A DNA stretch of 64,000 nt. Origin: Rhizopus arrhizus. Lineage: Eukaryota > Mucoromycota > Mucoromycetes > Mucorales > Rhizopodaceae. Positions within the stretch are counted from its first letter, which is position 1; each line of letters starts with the position of its first letter. The DNA is taken from the NCBI GenBank assembly GCA_024220505.1, contig JAKZZE010000002.1, forward strand, positions 1,302,001 to 1,366,000, in the 5' to 3' direction. A program made the translations under genes and the position numbers. Positions 48,655-59,325 of the stretch are shown here, in pieces. The notes under the pieces are model-generated. The model had not been told where the DNA came from, did no database searches, and saw only the letters and a list, made by a program, of their open reading frames with translations.

Positions 48655-48945
48655 AGCGTCTTTCTCTAGCAATCGTCTTTGCATTTAAATCGTCAAATGC
48701 AGAAACACTAGCACATTTAATTGCTCGAGAGTATGCCGTAAAATTTTACCAGAATAAAGCTGAACTTTGTGCATGGTGTACATTGCAATTGGTGTCATCA
48801 GTCACACCAAATAAATTTTCGGACAAAATGTTGAAACAAAATTTTGAAAAAATATGGCAAATCTCAAGACTAATTAATACGTGTAAACTTAAGCTTGGGA
48901 TTTCAGATTGTGAAAAAAGAAAGGTTCAGGTGCTTACCTTATAAA
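48655..48945 (+). pseudogene. Unidentified plus-strand coding remnant
   Basis: Right after a TAG at about 48654, the plus strand stays open for about 95 codons: SSNAETLAHLIAREYAVKFY, then ELCAWCTLQLVSSVTPNK and INTCKLKLGISDCEKRK. There is no initiating ATG near the beginning, and the sequence lies between the LINE ORF1 remnant and the Tc1 remnant, both on the other strand. The amino-acid mix is that of a real protein with cysteines. I do not recognise it. It may be a fragment of a host gene or of a third element. Confidence 0.35.
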
Positions 48946-48959
48946 TATTTATATAAAAA

Positions 48960-50043
48960 GTCACTTTCAGTATTCTGTTACGCCGCCTTTAGCTTTAGAA
49001 ACTGATTCACGTCATCTCTTCATGCTTCGAAATAACCGTTCAGCAAACTCATCATCCAATCTTGTCTACTCTTCTTGTAAAGCCACTTTCAACCAATCCA
49101 ACTTTTTGACAGATGATCTTTTTCTCTCAATCTGCCTTTCAAGAGCATCCCGTACATGCTCAATATGCTTCAAATCAGGGCTTTGAGCAAGCTAGTACTC
49201 AAAGCTGCTAATTTGGTGGGTTTCCTTCCACCATCGAGCATAACTGACTGTATGACAGGAAGCTCCATCCTCTTGAAAGATAAAATCCCTCTTCTGATGT
49301 GCCGTGGCATTTGTAAACCAAGGATGAAACCTGTTGGCCAAAATATTGATGTATGTCTCTTGGTCTACAGAACCCGTGTCAATAATTTCTAAAGGCCCGA
49401 AACCTCCTCCCCAAAAACATCCCTAAACCATAGCACTACCACCACCTCACTTAAATGTAGATGCTATATTTCTTTCATCACAACACTCCCCTTCCTTCCT
49501 GAGCACCCTTTTACTGTGTTTACTGCCTTCCATACAAAAGATCGGCACATCAGACCAAACAACATTTCTCCATTGATCTTCGATTCAATTAAAGTGTTCC
49601 TTCACCCAGAGAAGCCTACTTTTGCGGTGTCTTGCAATCAATCTAGGCTTGTGAGATACTATGTACGGCTTGAAATCAGGTCGATCGGCATACAATCAAA
49701 GATTCTCAATACAAATAAAAACACCCAGCTTTGCCAACTCCATATTTATTTCTTTATAAGAGGCAAAAGGATTCTCACTAATTATCCTCTTCAAATGCCT
49801 TTCAGTTCTTTCGTTTATTTTCAATGATCGCTCTATTTGCTTGTGAGGCAAAGAGCTGTCATAGTCATCAATCTTGGTTTTTATGTCTGCACAGTGGGCT
49901 TGTTCAAACCAACAAGTTTTGCAATCTCTCTAATTGTGTGATGTACTCTAAGAAGATAAAACCCCTCCATGCCTTACTTTTTTTATTTCATCTTCAAATA
50001 TAACTAAAGGTCGTGTGCAATCCATGGAGATTCGAGCTGACAT
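48960..50043 (-). pseudogene. Dead Tc1/mariner transposase
   Basis: Read on the minus strand from the ATG at 50043, the fragments follow the Tc1 transposase order: an HTH-like start, HRKSRLLWVKEHFN, VVWSDVPIF (first catalytic Asp), GGGSAMV, FQEDGASCHT (second Asp), AQSPDLKHIEH (third acid, Glu), and LQEE, TRLDDEFAERLFRSMKR at the end. The catalytic DDE residues are still readable. At least six in-frame stops and one early shift disable it. Several stops fall exactly where the family has Trp: QEE-stop (TAG), MV-stop-GC (TAG), EY-stop-LAQS (TAG) and HFN-stop (TGA). I did not find matching terminal inverted repeats. Confidence 0.85.
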
Positions 50044-50181
50044 GTTTTTTTAATGAGTTGATGGATGAGAAAAAGACAACTTTATTTTGTTATGAGTATA
50101 AAATTATCCTTTATAAATCTCTTTGTCCGAGAATTTATTTAGTGTGATTGTAATTGCAGTGCTACATGCCCAATGACAATA

Positions 50182-51820
50182 CTATTTATTCCACGACAAT
50201 CTGATATCTGGTCTTAATTTATAACCAATTCCTTCCATTTCTTCCATCAACAAATGGAATCTGGGGTCTCTGTTATAAGACAACCTCTTTGCTAATACTT
50301 CATAACATGTTTGAGGAGGAAGAAAGCCTCGTTCTTTCATTTCTTCAAGGTAATTGAATGCTTTTTCATAATTAGTTCGATTACAAGAAAGCTCAATCAT
50401 TTTCACAAAAGTATCTACATTGGGGCTAACATTCGCCTTCCTCATTTCTTCAATCACTGCTCGATCCATCTTATTTACTCGTCCTTTCACACAAACTTCC
50501 AAAACAGCATTGTATGTGTCAACGTCTGGTATCACACCAAATTTAGCTGCTTCACGATAGATCCCAAACGTACGCTCAACATCTCCATTATCGACAGAGG
50601 CAAGAAGAAGAATATTAAAATCCACAACATCCACCCTCTTTTTCTTCTTTCTTAGTTCCTTTAAAATATCATAAGCATCATCCAATGCTTTGCTATTACT
50701 GCTCAACTTTTCACGAAGAGATTGAATGGATTTTATCGTAGGTGGAACACCAGATACGCGCATGATATCAAGCACGTTAAATGCACTCACCAAATCATCC
50801 TTAACAAGGAATGCTTCCATCAAGGGTGTAAAATAATGTTGCTTGTAAGGATATCCACTAGTGCTGAGCTGACGAATCACATCCTTGGCTAATTTTGAAT
50901 CACCTCTTTTGGCTGCCACTCGAAGCACTTGAAGACAGGTACCTTCATCAGGACGTAAAGAATATTTACCAACTGCCTTATTCCAGCAATAAGTGACTAT
51001 ATCAATCTAATCATAAACAGCAGTTGGTTACACGTCTTTTTCATTTTCTTTCTACCTCATCTTCACGTGTACCAAGCCGTAACACATTAAAATACATGCG
51101 TGGTTGGCTATCGACTGGTAAGCCATTATCTTCTGCTTCCTTTAACAGCTTGAAAGCAACATCTGATGAACTTGCCCGACAGGCACCGATCAAGAAGGAA
51201 TATGAAAGCACTGTAGGCGCTATTCCCTTTTGCTTCATTTCTTCAAATGTTTCCAATGCGAGCTGAAGGTTGCCTTGTTGAGCTTCCAGTAGGTGAATAT
51301 ATGTGACTCCATTTAATTCAATTCCTTTATTCTGCATCTCATCTTTTAATCGAAGTTGGGCACTCGTATCTTTATTGTTTCCAAACGCCTGTTGTTATAA
51401 TAAATTATTAGATGCTTATATAAAAAAAGGTTCTTACTTTCATAATATAATTATAGGTATCTATTGTAGGCTTGATTCCTTCTTTTTCCATTCTATCTAA
51501 TGTTTCTGAAATAGCCTTTTGATCCTTGACTTTAGCATAAGCTGTCAAGAGAGCATTGTATGTGTTGAGATCATAGCGAAGATTTCGAGTGTTCATCTCT
51601 TCGACAACACTCATTACTTTTTCCAGTACTATCTTTGGAGAGTATTTACGAGAGCGGGTCAAATTAGTAAGTTGGGCATTCATTTTTGCAAGTGTCGTAG
51701 TGGGATGATTATGAAACACGATCCTTTTGCTAGCAGTGGAGTTGAAGCGAACTTGACAAGAATTATAAAAAGCAGTAGATGAATAAATAAAAAAAAAGCT
51801 TACTTGATTTTTTGATCCAT
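50182..51820 (-). CDS. Pentatricopeptide-repeat protein
   Basis: Four exons (51820-51804, 51729-51438, 51388-51056, 51006-50182) encode 488 residues. The first exon has 17 bases. Helical 35-residue repeats cover about 30-470, for example YDLNTYNALLTAYAKVKDQK, LNGVTYIHLLEAQQGNLQLA and IPDVDTYNAVLEVCVKGRVN. PPR proteins bind organellar RNA, mostly in mitochondria, to guide processing or translation. The N terminus KRIVFHNHPT is basic and could be part of a targeting peptide, though it is not strongly predicted by eye. It ends in DIRLSWNK. The RNA target cannot be told. A second PPR protein is at the window end (62928-64000). Confidence 0.9.
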
Positions 51821-52180
51821 TGCTTATTTAAATTGAGTAAGTTTAATCTTGCTAAGGTTTGATTCATTTTTTTTTCCAGATCTAGAAAAGATTGAATTAT
51901 TCAGGGTACGTCGGGATTGTCAAAAAAAAGAAAAGAAAAAAAAAGCGGAACTGAATAGTTCTTTATATGTTTTACAGGAGAAATATAATGTCTCGGTGCA
52001 TTCATGTTTAAGACTTCTCTTTATTAATCAAGTAATGCAAGGTACTTTTTCTTTTGAGTCTAATTAATTTTTTTGTACAATAATCTAATGCAAAAGACAA
52101 GATCGTATAACAGTCACTGTTATGAAAAATGCAAAAGTCTCTTTTTTTCTTCTTCCCTCTTTTGTTTTATTATATCAACA
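51821..52180. promoter_or_regulatory. Bidirectional promoter region
   Basis: 360 bases between the divergent PPR and coiled-coil genes. The plus strand is pyrimidine-rich just before the ATG at 52181. No TATA box or other motif identified. Confidence 0.5.
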
Positions 52181-53093
52181 ATGAATAATAATATCCAGCA
52201 TAGAGAAAGTAATATTAGTGTACGTCAAAGAGCAGCTGAAATTGACAAAAAGGAGAGAGAGTAATGATTGAGGATTTAAAAGATATTCCTTTACTGATTC
52301 TTTTTTTTTTTCAGTTTCATTAGAGGTACATACTATTTATAAAATAGATTCCAAAGAAACATTCAATTCATAATGATTTAGACAGTTTGTCATCAATGAA
52401 ATCTTTTCAACAAGAAAAAGCAGGTTACTTGAAGGTAACTGAATCAGCTTCAAGAAAGCTTACAGGAAAACGAAAATCAACGACTTTAGATTCACATCGG
52501 GACAAGAAGATAAAGACAATATCAAACGAATCACACATACCACATTTAGCAGCACCTAGTAGCGATGATCAATATGACACTTCGGTACAATTAGAGTGTC
52601 TTTACGCGTATTATTTACAATATAAGCGACTACTTTATAATATGGACAGTCGATTTGCTGCTGCTCAATTAGCTTCTAAAGTAAAGTAGGATACATTGTC
52701 GCTTAAAATGAAGGCTATGTGCTAAACTCTTATCTCTGTAGAATGAATTAAACATTGGTTATGAAGCAGTAAAGGAACAAGAAGCAAAGATGAAGGCGAA
52801 AGAATTAGAAGAAGAAGCGAAAGAGAATGGAATAGTAAAGTATTTCTCGAGATTGAAAGAAGTGTTGAATAAAATAGATGAAAAGTTGGAACAAGATGGA
52901 GAGATTGATTATTTAAAAGGTCTGTTGAATGATTTATTGATAGAACTCAAAGATATTAAGGTATAATTTTATTGTGACCCTCATAAACCTTATTGACCTA
53001 AAAGAATAATAGATACCCGCATCAAGCATACATGAAGACATAAAGATTTTGACAAAATGTAGAGAATTAATACAAGACATTATTGATTCATAA
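52181..53093 (+). CDS. Coiled-coil protein of unknown function, with 11-base microexon
   Basis: Five exons (52181-52260, microexon 52315-52325, 52382-52680, 52742-52960, 53013-53093) encode 229 residues. The 11-base exon TTTCATTAGAG is needed: skipping it puts a stop 20 codons later, while including it joins RAAEIDKKERDFIRDSLSSM in frame. Residues 30-75 are basic and Ser/Lys-rich (KLTGKRKST, RDKKIKTISN), suggesting a nuclear or microtubule role. The rest is helical, with SVQLECLYAYYLQYKRLLYN and a long Glu/Lys coiled coil (MKAKELEEEAKENG) ending CRELIQDIIDS. The layout (basic N arm, then LY-rich helix and coiled coil) recalls augmin or kinetochore subunits, but I cannot name a family. Confidence 0.7.
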
Positions 53094-53212
53094 GGATGAA
53101 AGAGATATGTATATTTAATTTTATTTACAGAGATAAAGAATAAAGAATAAATAATAAAGAATGTTACAGATATACATGCAAAATAAAAAGCAAATATATT
53201 TTGGGTGTTGGT

Positions 53213-54139
53213 CTATACACTATGTTCAATTTTAATCATATTGCTGGCACATCCATTTTCTACACGAAGATGACGATTCAATGCGTCCATTCTAGCAAAC
53301 GATTTACTACAAAATTGACAAGCAAACGGTTTAATTCCCCAATGTAACTTTTCATGTCGGTTGCGATCATGTTGGCGTGCGAACCTTCTACCACACTGAC
53401 TGCAGGCAAAAGGTCTTTCGGAGGTATGGGTACGCATGTGAGATGAGAGGTTATAGGGACGGTTGAAGACTTTGGTACATCCTGGGTGAGTACAAGGGTA
53501 GTTGCCGTTGCCACTGGCTGAATTCGATCTGGGCCTCTTTTCACTTTGGGTTCTGCGCACAGCTTTTTGAGTTGTTGATGAAAAATCTTGAGTAGGTGCA
53601 GGTGGTTCAGACAATCGACGGTTTCTTTTGCTGGTTGACTTGACGGTTAGATGTTCTTCGAATGAGGGTTGAGGTGATGGTATGATGGTTTGTGTTAATA
53701 AGTCAAGTGAATGAAATGAGCTAATGTCAAAATCATCCACTGTATTGACTGATAAAGCAGGAGATAATTGAATGTTAGGTGTCCAACTTAACCATTCAGC
53801 TTCTTGCTGATCAGTACTAAGGAGTTCATTAAGAAATGAGGGTTGAGGTTGCTGTGCTGATAATTGTGGAGAATTTTCTGCTATAAATTGGTCAACGAAA
53901 TTCAAAGAAGGTACGCCAATGGGTGTTGGCTCCGTAACAGAGATACAAGGCTGTATTTCTAAGCTTAATCTGTGATTCATATTTGTTTGAGGTTGAGGCA
54001 TGCTTGGAACCAAAGGGGCGATCAAAGGAATAGTTAATTCTTGAGCATAAATTTCATCTTGAGAATTATTCATAAAGTTAAGATTATGTAATTGATTATT
54101 CATGGTTTCGTAAGAAGAATTATAAGCAAAAGACCACAT
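53213..54139 (-). CDS. C2H2 zinc-finger transcription factor, Crz1-like
   Basis: Single-exon, 308 residues. Residues 1-205 are disordered and Gln/Pro/Ser-rich. Three zinc fingers occupy about 212-300: [19 protein letters not shown], then [17 protein letters not shown], then [17 protein letters not shown], closed by an unusual H-x6-C. The [10 protein letters not shown] and [10 protein letters not shown] fingers resemble those of Crz1/Prz1, the calcium-responsive factors that calcineurin activates. PNIQLS near residue 122 fits a loose calcineurin docking pattern (P-x-I-x-I-T). A basic TSKRNRR precedes the fingers as a possible nuclear signal. Start: MWSFAYNSS. The family is sure; the Crz1 link is an inference from the fingers. 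Confidence 0.85.
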   Translation of the reverse strand: MWSFAYNSSYETMNNQLHNLNFMNNSQDEIYAQELTIPLIAPLVPSMPQPQTNMNHRLSLEIQPCISVTEPTPIGVPSLNFVDQFIAENSPQLSAQQPQPSFLNELLSTDQQEAEWLSWTPNIQLSPALSVNTVDDFDISSFHSLDLLTQTIIPSPQPSFEEHLTVKSTSKRNRRLSEPPAPTQDFSSTTQKAVRRTQSEKRPRSNSASGNGNYPCTHPGCTKVFNRPYNLSSHMRTHTSERPFACSQCGRRFARQHDRNRHEKLHWGIKPFACQFCSKSFARMDALNRHLRVENGCASNMIKIEHSV

Positions 54140-54735
54140 ATTTTATAAAGAACCTTTTTTAAATTTTATTTTTAATCTTGGCATTTATATACTTTTTTTA
54201 ATATGCAACCACACTGTTATATTTTTAGAATTATTGTTACACAAACAATTTTGTGAAATTTCGTTTGCTCAGCTTTTGCAGACATTGAATTATTTTTGAA
54301 CTTGCGAAACATAAAGCAAATCTAAAAATAAAAATATGTCACAAAATGCATCATTCTTTAATAAAAACTGCCAATACTGTGTTTGAGCTGTTGTCAGTTG
54401 ATAATGTACTCCACTCTACACTTTTAATAGAATGACTAAAAGAGATAAATAGATTAATCTGAAGTAGAATACTTTTTTAATTCACACAATGGTTCTTTAT
54501 GATAGCTTAGATTAAAACATGTACAGATTCTATTGTTACTCAAAGACGTACGAGATTAACTAAAATATTACAAAACATGCAAACACATCATTTTCTCTTT
54601 AATTAGATGCGATAGCACCTCTTAAATCATTTTATTTTATGAATTTGGGCACATTATATTTTTGTTTTAGAAGCTAATGGTTATTTCAAATAGTTTTTAT
54701 ATGTCCCTGTAAGAATACCCGAAGTTCGGAAACGG

Positions 54736-54768
<33 letters not shown>
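54736..54768 (+). repeat. Homopolymer A tract (33)
   Basis: Longest homopolymer in the window, in the large divergent gap; it could be an old retroposon tail, but no body is recognisable next to it. Confidence 0.9.
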
Positions 54769-54770
<2 letters not shown>

Positions 54771-55922
54771 GTTGCTGAATTGGCTCTGAATAAACAGAAG
54801 TAGTGAATGAGTGATTTCGACTGAGATTCCTTCTACTCTGATTTTTATATAAAAAAGAGGTACAAAGATTAAAATAAATTATTCTTGCATGTATCTGTAC
54901 TCTTTGCTTCTTTTTTGCAAGTAGGTTACAAGAGTACAACTGAAGAATGTTCGTTTTGTTTTACATACACCGCCTCAGCGTAACAGCTGATCAATCTTGT
55001 AACCTATTTCTATATACTGCGATTGGCCATCATCAACTCCTTTGTTTCCGAATTTAGATGTCAGAAAAAGAAGGTAAAGTTGACGAGGATTCTTAAACAA
55101 GAAATAGTCCATTATTGACTTATTCAATACTACATCACTTGGAATAATTCAATTCAAGTTAATATTAAATATAATCCTATTTTAAAAAGAAATAAAAGAC
55201 AATGAAAATTGAGATTTATGTAGTTACACCAAATCAAACATCAAATTATTACAACACTCGTGCGACTTTGACTTTTTGTTCAATGTGTTTTATTGTGAGT
55301 TCATCAGAAAGAAACTCTACTTTTTATTTTTTCTTATAAACTCTTTTATTCTTGGATATTCTATTGCAATCTTTTCTTGGAACAGATACATTTGATGAAG
55401 AAGAAGATGAATGTGCAACTCTTTTTTTTTTTTTTCGGATGTGGTAGTACATGTCTTCTGAAAATCAGATAATCTGTAACCAAAGTAAAGGATTTTATAA
55501 ATACATTTTAGAAAATCTGAGTTCAAGAGAACAGCTACCAACATAACCTCACTGTTCTCATTGATTCGACTGTTTTCAGTTAACTTGATTTATTACATCT
55601 TCTAAACAATGATCAACAATGGAATATGATTCGTATCCTTTCGAAAGATGGTCAATAAACCTTTGTCAATACATTTCAATACGAGTTTGAATGGTTATTT
55701 GAAACAGGAAAGGATTTTAGCTTATTGAATCAGATGTATTAACTGACCTTATATTTTCTTTAGATTCAAAGAAAACAACTTACTCTGTCTTTGCTCTCCA
55801 TCTAAGGAACTCTATGGAAAGACTTGTACCAAAAGAAAAGCAATATTTTTATAGTAAAATGAAATTGTTAAATTAAATAAGCCTATATTTCATGCAACAT
55901 TATGTGTACAATACAAATTTTG

Positions 55923-55923
<1 letters not shown>

Positions 55924-55953
<30 letters not shown>
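55924..55953 (+). repeat. Homopolymer T tract (30)
   Basis: Uninterrupted run of 30 T in the same large divergent gap. Confidence 0.9.
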
Positions 55954-57812
55954 CTGTTACTAAAAAACAAAAACTACAGAAACACAATAACTTTATAAAA
56001 TTGTGCTTATTGTAGACATGGAACGGTTTGATAATAGATTAGTTCAATATAGCACATGCTGCTATCTCACCTTTCTCTTTCTTTTTATAATAACAGTTGC
56101 ATTCATTGATAAAGAAAGGCTTGCTCTATTCCTACAACCTAGGAACAAGCTGATTATAAATTAAAGTAAATTAAAGTAGTTCAGGCCTTTCAAATTTTTT
56201 TTTTGTGTAGTATGCGTTTTCTAATAATGATTTACCTGATAAATATGAGATTTTTTACTGACGGTTAAGAGTTTTATATCAAAGAGGGCATGAAGGTATT
56301 TTCAATGTCAATAAATCAAGATTTTACTAATTAAAGAAAACACAATCGTTTCTTTTGATAAATACATTTTATGTTTGAAACAAAAAGGCACCACAAGTCA
56401 TAAAAACATCATTTTTGTTTCTTTTTTTCGGTACAAAACTGTCTTTTATTCTAGAGGGTTAATGCTAAATGCTGATAAATAAGTATGCTTTTTGCAATAT
56501 TCAGATATCTTTTTACTCAGCATGCTTAATCTCAATATGAAAAAAAAGGGTTTTTAATGTATATTATGTTTCTTTTTTGTCTTACTCTTCAATATACTTC
56601 ATTACAGTATTAAATTGTATGGAATCCTTTAAAAAAGACCCTATTTCTTTTTTTAAATGAACAATTAAAATACGAGTACTGAAATATCCTAGGTTTCATA
56701 TTCTGGATAGAGATGAAACAATAGGAAGAGAAACACTCCACTGAAATTATGCAAAGTGGTTATCTATGAAAATAAAACAGCGCATGATTTTAATGGGTAA
56801 TTTCGAGAAAATTAAAGTTTAGAAACCTGTGTCAATAATTTGCTACTAATTGTGTACAAAAACAGTAAACAAGTCAATATGCTTCGTTATGATTACTTCA
56901 ATCAAATTTACATGTATTACATATCAATCTATTATTAAAGCCTACTAAATAATCAACCAATAGATTCAAAGTGATCGACTACAGATTGTATAAATTGATC
57001 GTCAAGTTAAAGTAGAGTAAAAAAAAAAAAAAAGTGCTAGTAATAATTACAAGATGTTATTGAAATATAAGAAAGAATGTGAGTCTATATTAAGTCAACT
57101 TGTAATAGTTTATTTCTATTGTTTTATTTTATTCTGAAAAAAAAATAATATTTAGCAATAAAGAAACATATCGAATGAAATATTAAATTCATGAATAGTA
57201 GGACCATCACTCGAATGACTAATTACATAATCCTTCCCTTGAGGTCCCTTAAAATTTATAAGCATCATAAGGGATGTCCCCTCTTTCTTACTAAATATAA
57301 AAAATAAAGACGTATTTAGACAGCTTTATATACAAAAAAAGATTGTTATTATTTATTAATCATTTGGCTTACACAAAACATTTGAAACAGGAGATTTGTA
57401 GTGGGGTAAAAAGGATACTTTGTACTACACAGACTAATATACAAAGAAGAAATAGAAGAAAACAAGATGATCAATTGTTGGTCAAAATAAGCTAAAATAT
57501 ATTACCTTTTTTTTTTTTTCTTTTTTTTTTTTTTGTAAACATAAAAAATGACAGAAAATCAATCTACTAATCTTTATCCTACCTGATTTCTTTTTATTCT
57601 TTCTTGCTTATTTACTAAACTATAGTGATAATAAGAGAAAGGAAAGTACACGGTTGGTTATTATTGGTTATATTGGATGTGTCTCACAATCAAATTAAAT
57701 CTCAGAATGGTTTATGTTTCACAGTGTTTACCAATTGGAATAAAAGGAACTGAAAAACATTCACTGAATAAAAAAAAAAAAAAATTTGTTCCTCTTTCCT
57801 TCTTTTATATAA

Positions 57813-58857
57813 ATGATGAACAACGACTTTAATAATTATCATCCTCATTTAATCCAAAGAGATGAAACTATGTTGTTAAATAATAATGATATTTGGATCC
57901 AAAACACAATAGACAATGACAAGAATGAATTGGTTACTAATCCTGTTGCTTGCGATCTTAAAGATATTATTCTCTATTACCAATCACAACCCGATTTATT
58001 AAAACTTATTTTATCAAGCAAAGTAGAAGAAGACAAGCGAAGGATCGAAGAAGCAAAATTAAAAGCAAAAGAATTGGATTTATTATTACAACAACATCAT
58101 CACAATAACAATAATCATCATTTTATGTTGAATAATCAATTTGATGAAAGAAGACCAAGTGTTATTGATATATTATTAGAAGACGATTGTCATCGTCGTG
58201 ATTCTGCTCTTGGCTCTTCTTTTGATGGTAGCTCTAATTCAAATGACGAATTAGATGAACGTACCTTTTCTCCTACATTTAATAATAATACTGCATCTAT
58301 GCTTTCCATGAGGTTTGTCTCTGTTTCACTTGTCCAAGCCAACCTTAACCTTTATTTTTACTAGTTTCCCTCCTCAGCAACCAATAATGGCAAATCAAAA
58401 AACTGCGCACGTATCCTCACCTTTCCAATTTGGACAAGACCAACAAGAAATTACATCTCAGATCAAACTAGAACATAGGTCATCTTCATTCTCATCTTCA
58501 GTCGGTCGTCGTGATAGCAGTCAATATTTGCCTCCAAAACCTAGAAGAAGACGTGAGATGCAGGCCATTTCTAAAATTGTAGAAACCAGAGAGAATCCAT
58601 ATAATGATGGCTTTTTTTGGAAGAATAATGGAAATACAATACAAAAGAAGACTGGTAACAAAAGTATTTACTATAAATGTTCCAATAGTACCAAGGTAAG
58701 CTATTAATCTATTTATAAAACTTTTGTTTTAATGTCCTTTTAGGGTTGCCCAGTGAATAAGACAGTAACCGCAAAAGAGAATGGAGAATATTTGATAAAA
58801 TACAGAGGAGAACATTTACCTGATTGTGGTAAAGTTCAACGTATTGTAGATGTTTAA
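57813..58857 (+). CDS. WRKY/GCM1-type zinc-finger transcription factor
   Basis: Three exons (57813-58312, 58365-58695, 58744-58857) encode 314 residues. The first 165 residues are Asn/His-rich, with a helical LKLILSSKVEEDKRRIEEAK. After a basic RRRREMQ comes NPYNDGFFWKNNGNTIQKK, then NKSIYYKCS. Together with GCPVNK and the C-terminal YRGEHLPDC this makes a WRKY/GCM1-like zinc finger with ligands Cys272, Cys279, His301 and Cys305. The hallmark WRKYGQK is replaced by FWKNNGN. The DG(Y/F)xW, YY(K/R)C and GC features and the spacing still fit. WRKY-type proteins are typical of plants but have been reported in early-diverging fungi. The first intron is 52 bases, and the zinc finger is split between exons 2 and 3. 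Sequence-specific DNA binding is likely, but the target may differ from the W-box. Confidence 0.78.
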
Positions 58858-59325
58858 TTTATTATATCCACCTCCCCCCCTTCTTTCATACTGTACATAC
58901 AAAAAATAAAAAATAAATAATGATTGCGGTTGCTGGATTTCCGTTGTTATAAAGTCATGCCTATTTTTTTTTTTAATACCCCAACCATAATCCATTTTAT
59001 TCTTGTTGTATACAGCTTTCCATAATGAATCAATACATTCATCATTATTATATATGCATTATAAAAAACTTTGATTTTATATCAATCACTCATCTAAACA
59101 CTTGTCATTTCATCCTATTTCCCTTCTTCCTTTTTCATTCATTGGATCTATTCATCTTGATTGGGGTAGAAGCTATGTGTCACCGCTAAAGCCCAAAATT
59201 ATCAAATAAGGAAATTTGACTTTTCTTTTTTTTTTTATTGCATCTTCTACACAAACTAATTCTCATTCTTCTTCTTTACAATGTTTGCTACACTTGAATT
59301 AACCTTAAAAGGTTTATATTAATAC
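58858..59325. other. Intergenic stretch
   Basis: About 470 AT-rich bases between two plus-strand regulator genes. 3' flank and promoter only; no further feature seen. Confidence 0.5.

Larger units (their letters stand above)
54140..57812. other. Large intergenic region (3.7 kb) with long A and T runs
   Basis: This divergent gap between the Crz1-like and the WRKY-like genes is the longest in the window. It carries 33 A at 54736-54768 and 30 T at 55924-55953. All open frames are short and AT-driven. The stretch probably holds two regulatory promoters. I see no RNA gene, CRISPR or mobile element. Confidence 0.5.

Noticed and set aside
48990..50130. Terminal inverted repeats for the Tc1 relic
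   Set aside because: The flanks share only AT-rich words such as TTTATAAA; no convincing inverted pair could be aligned by eye.
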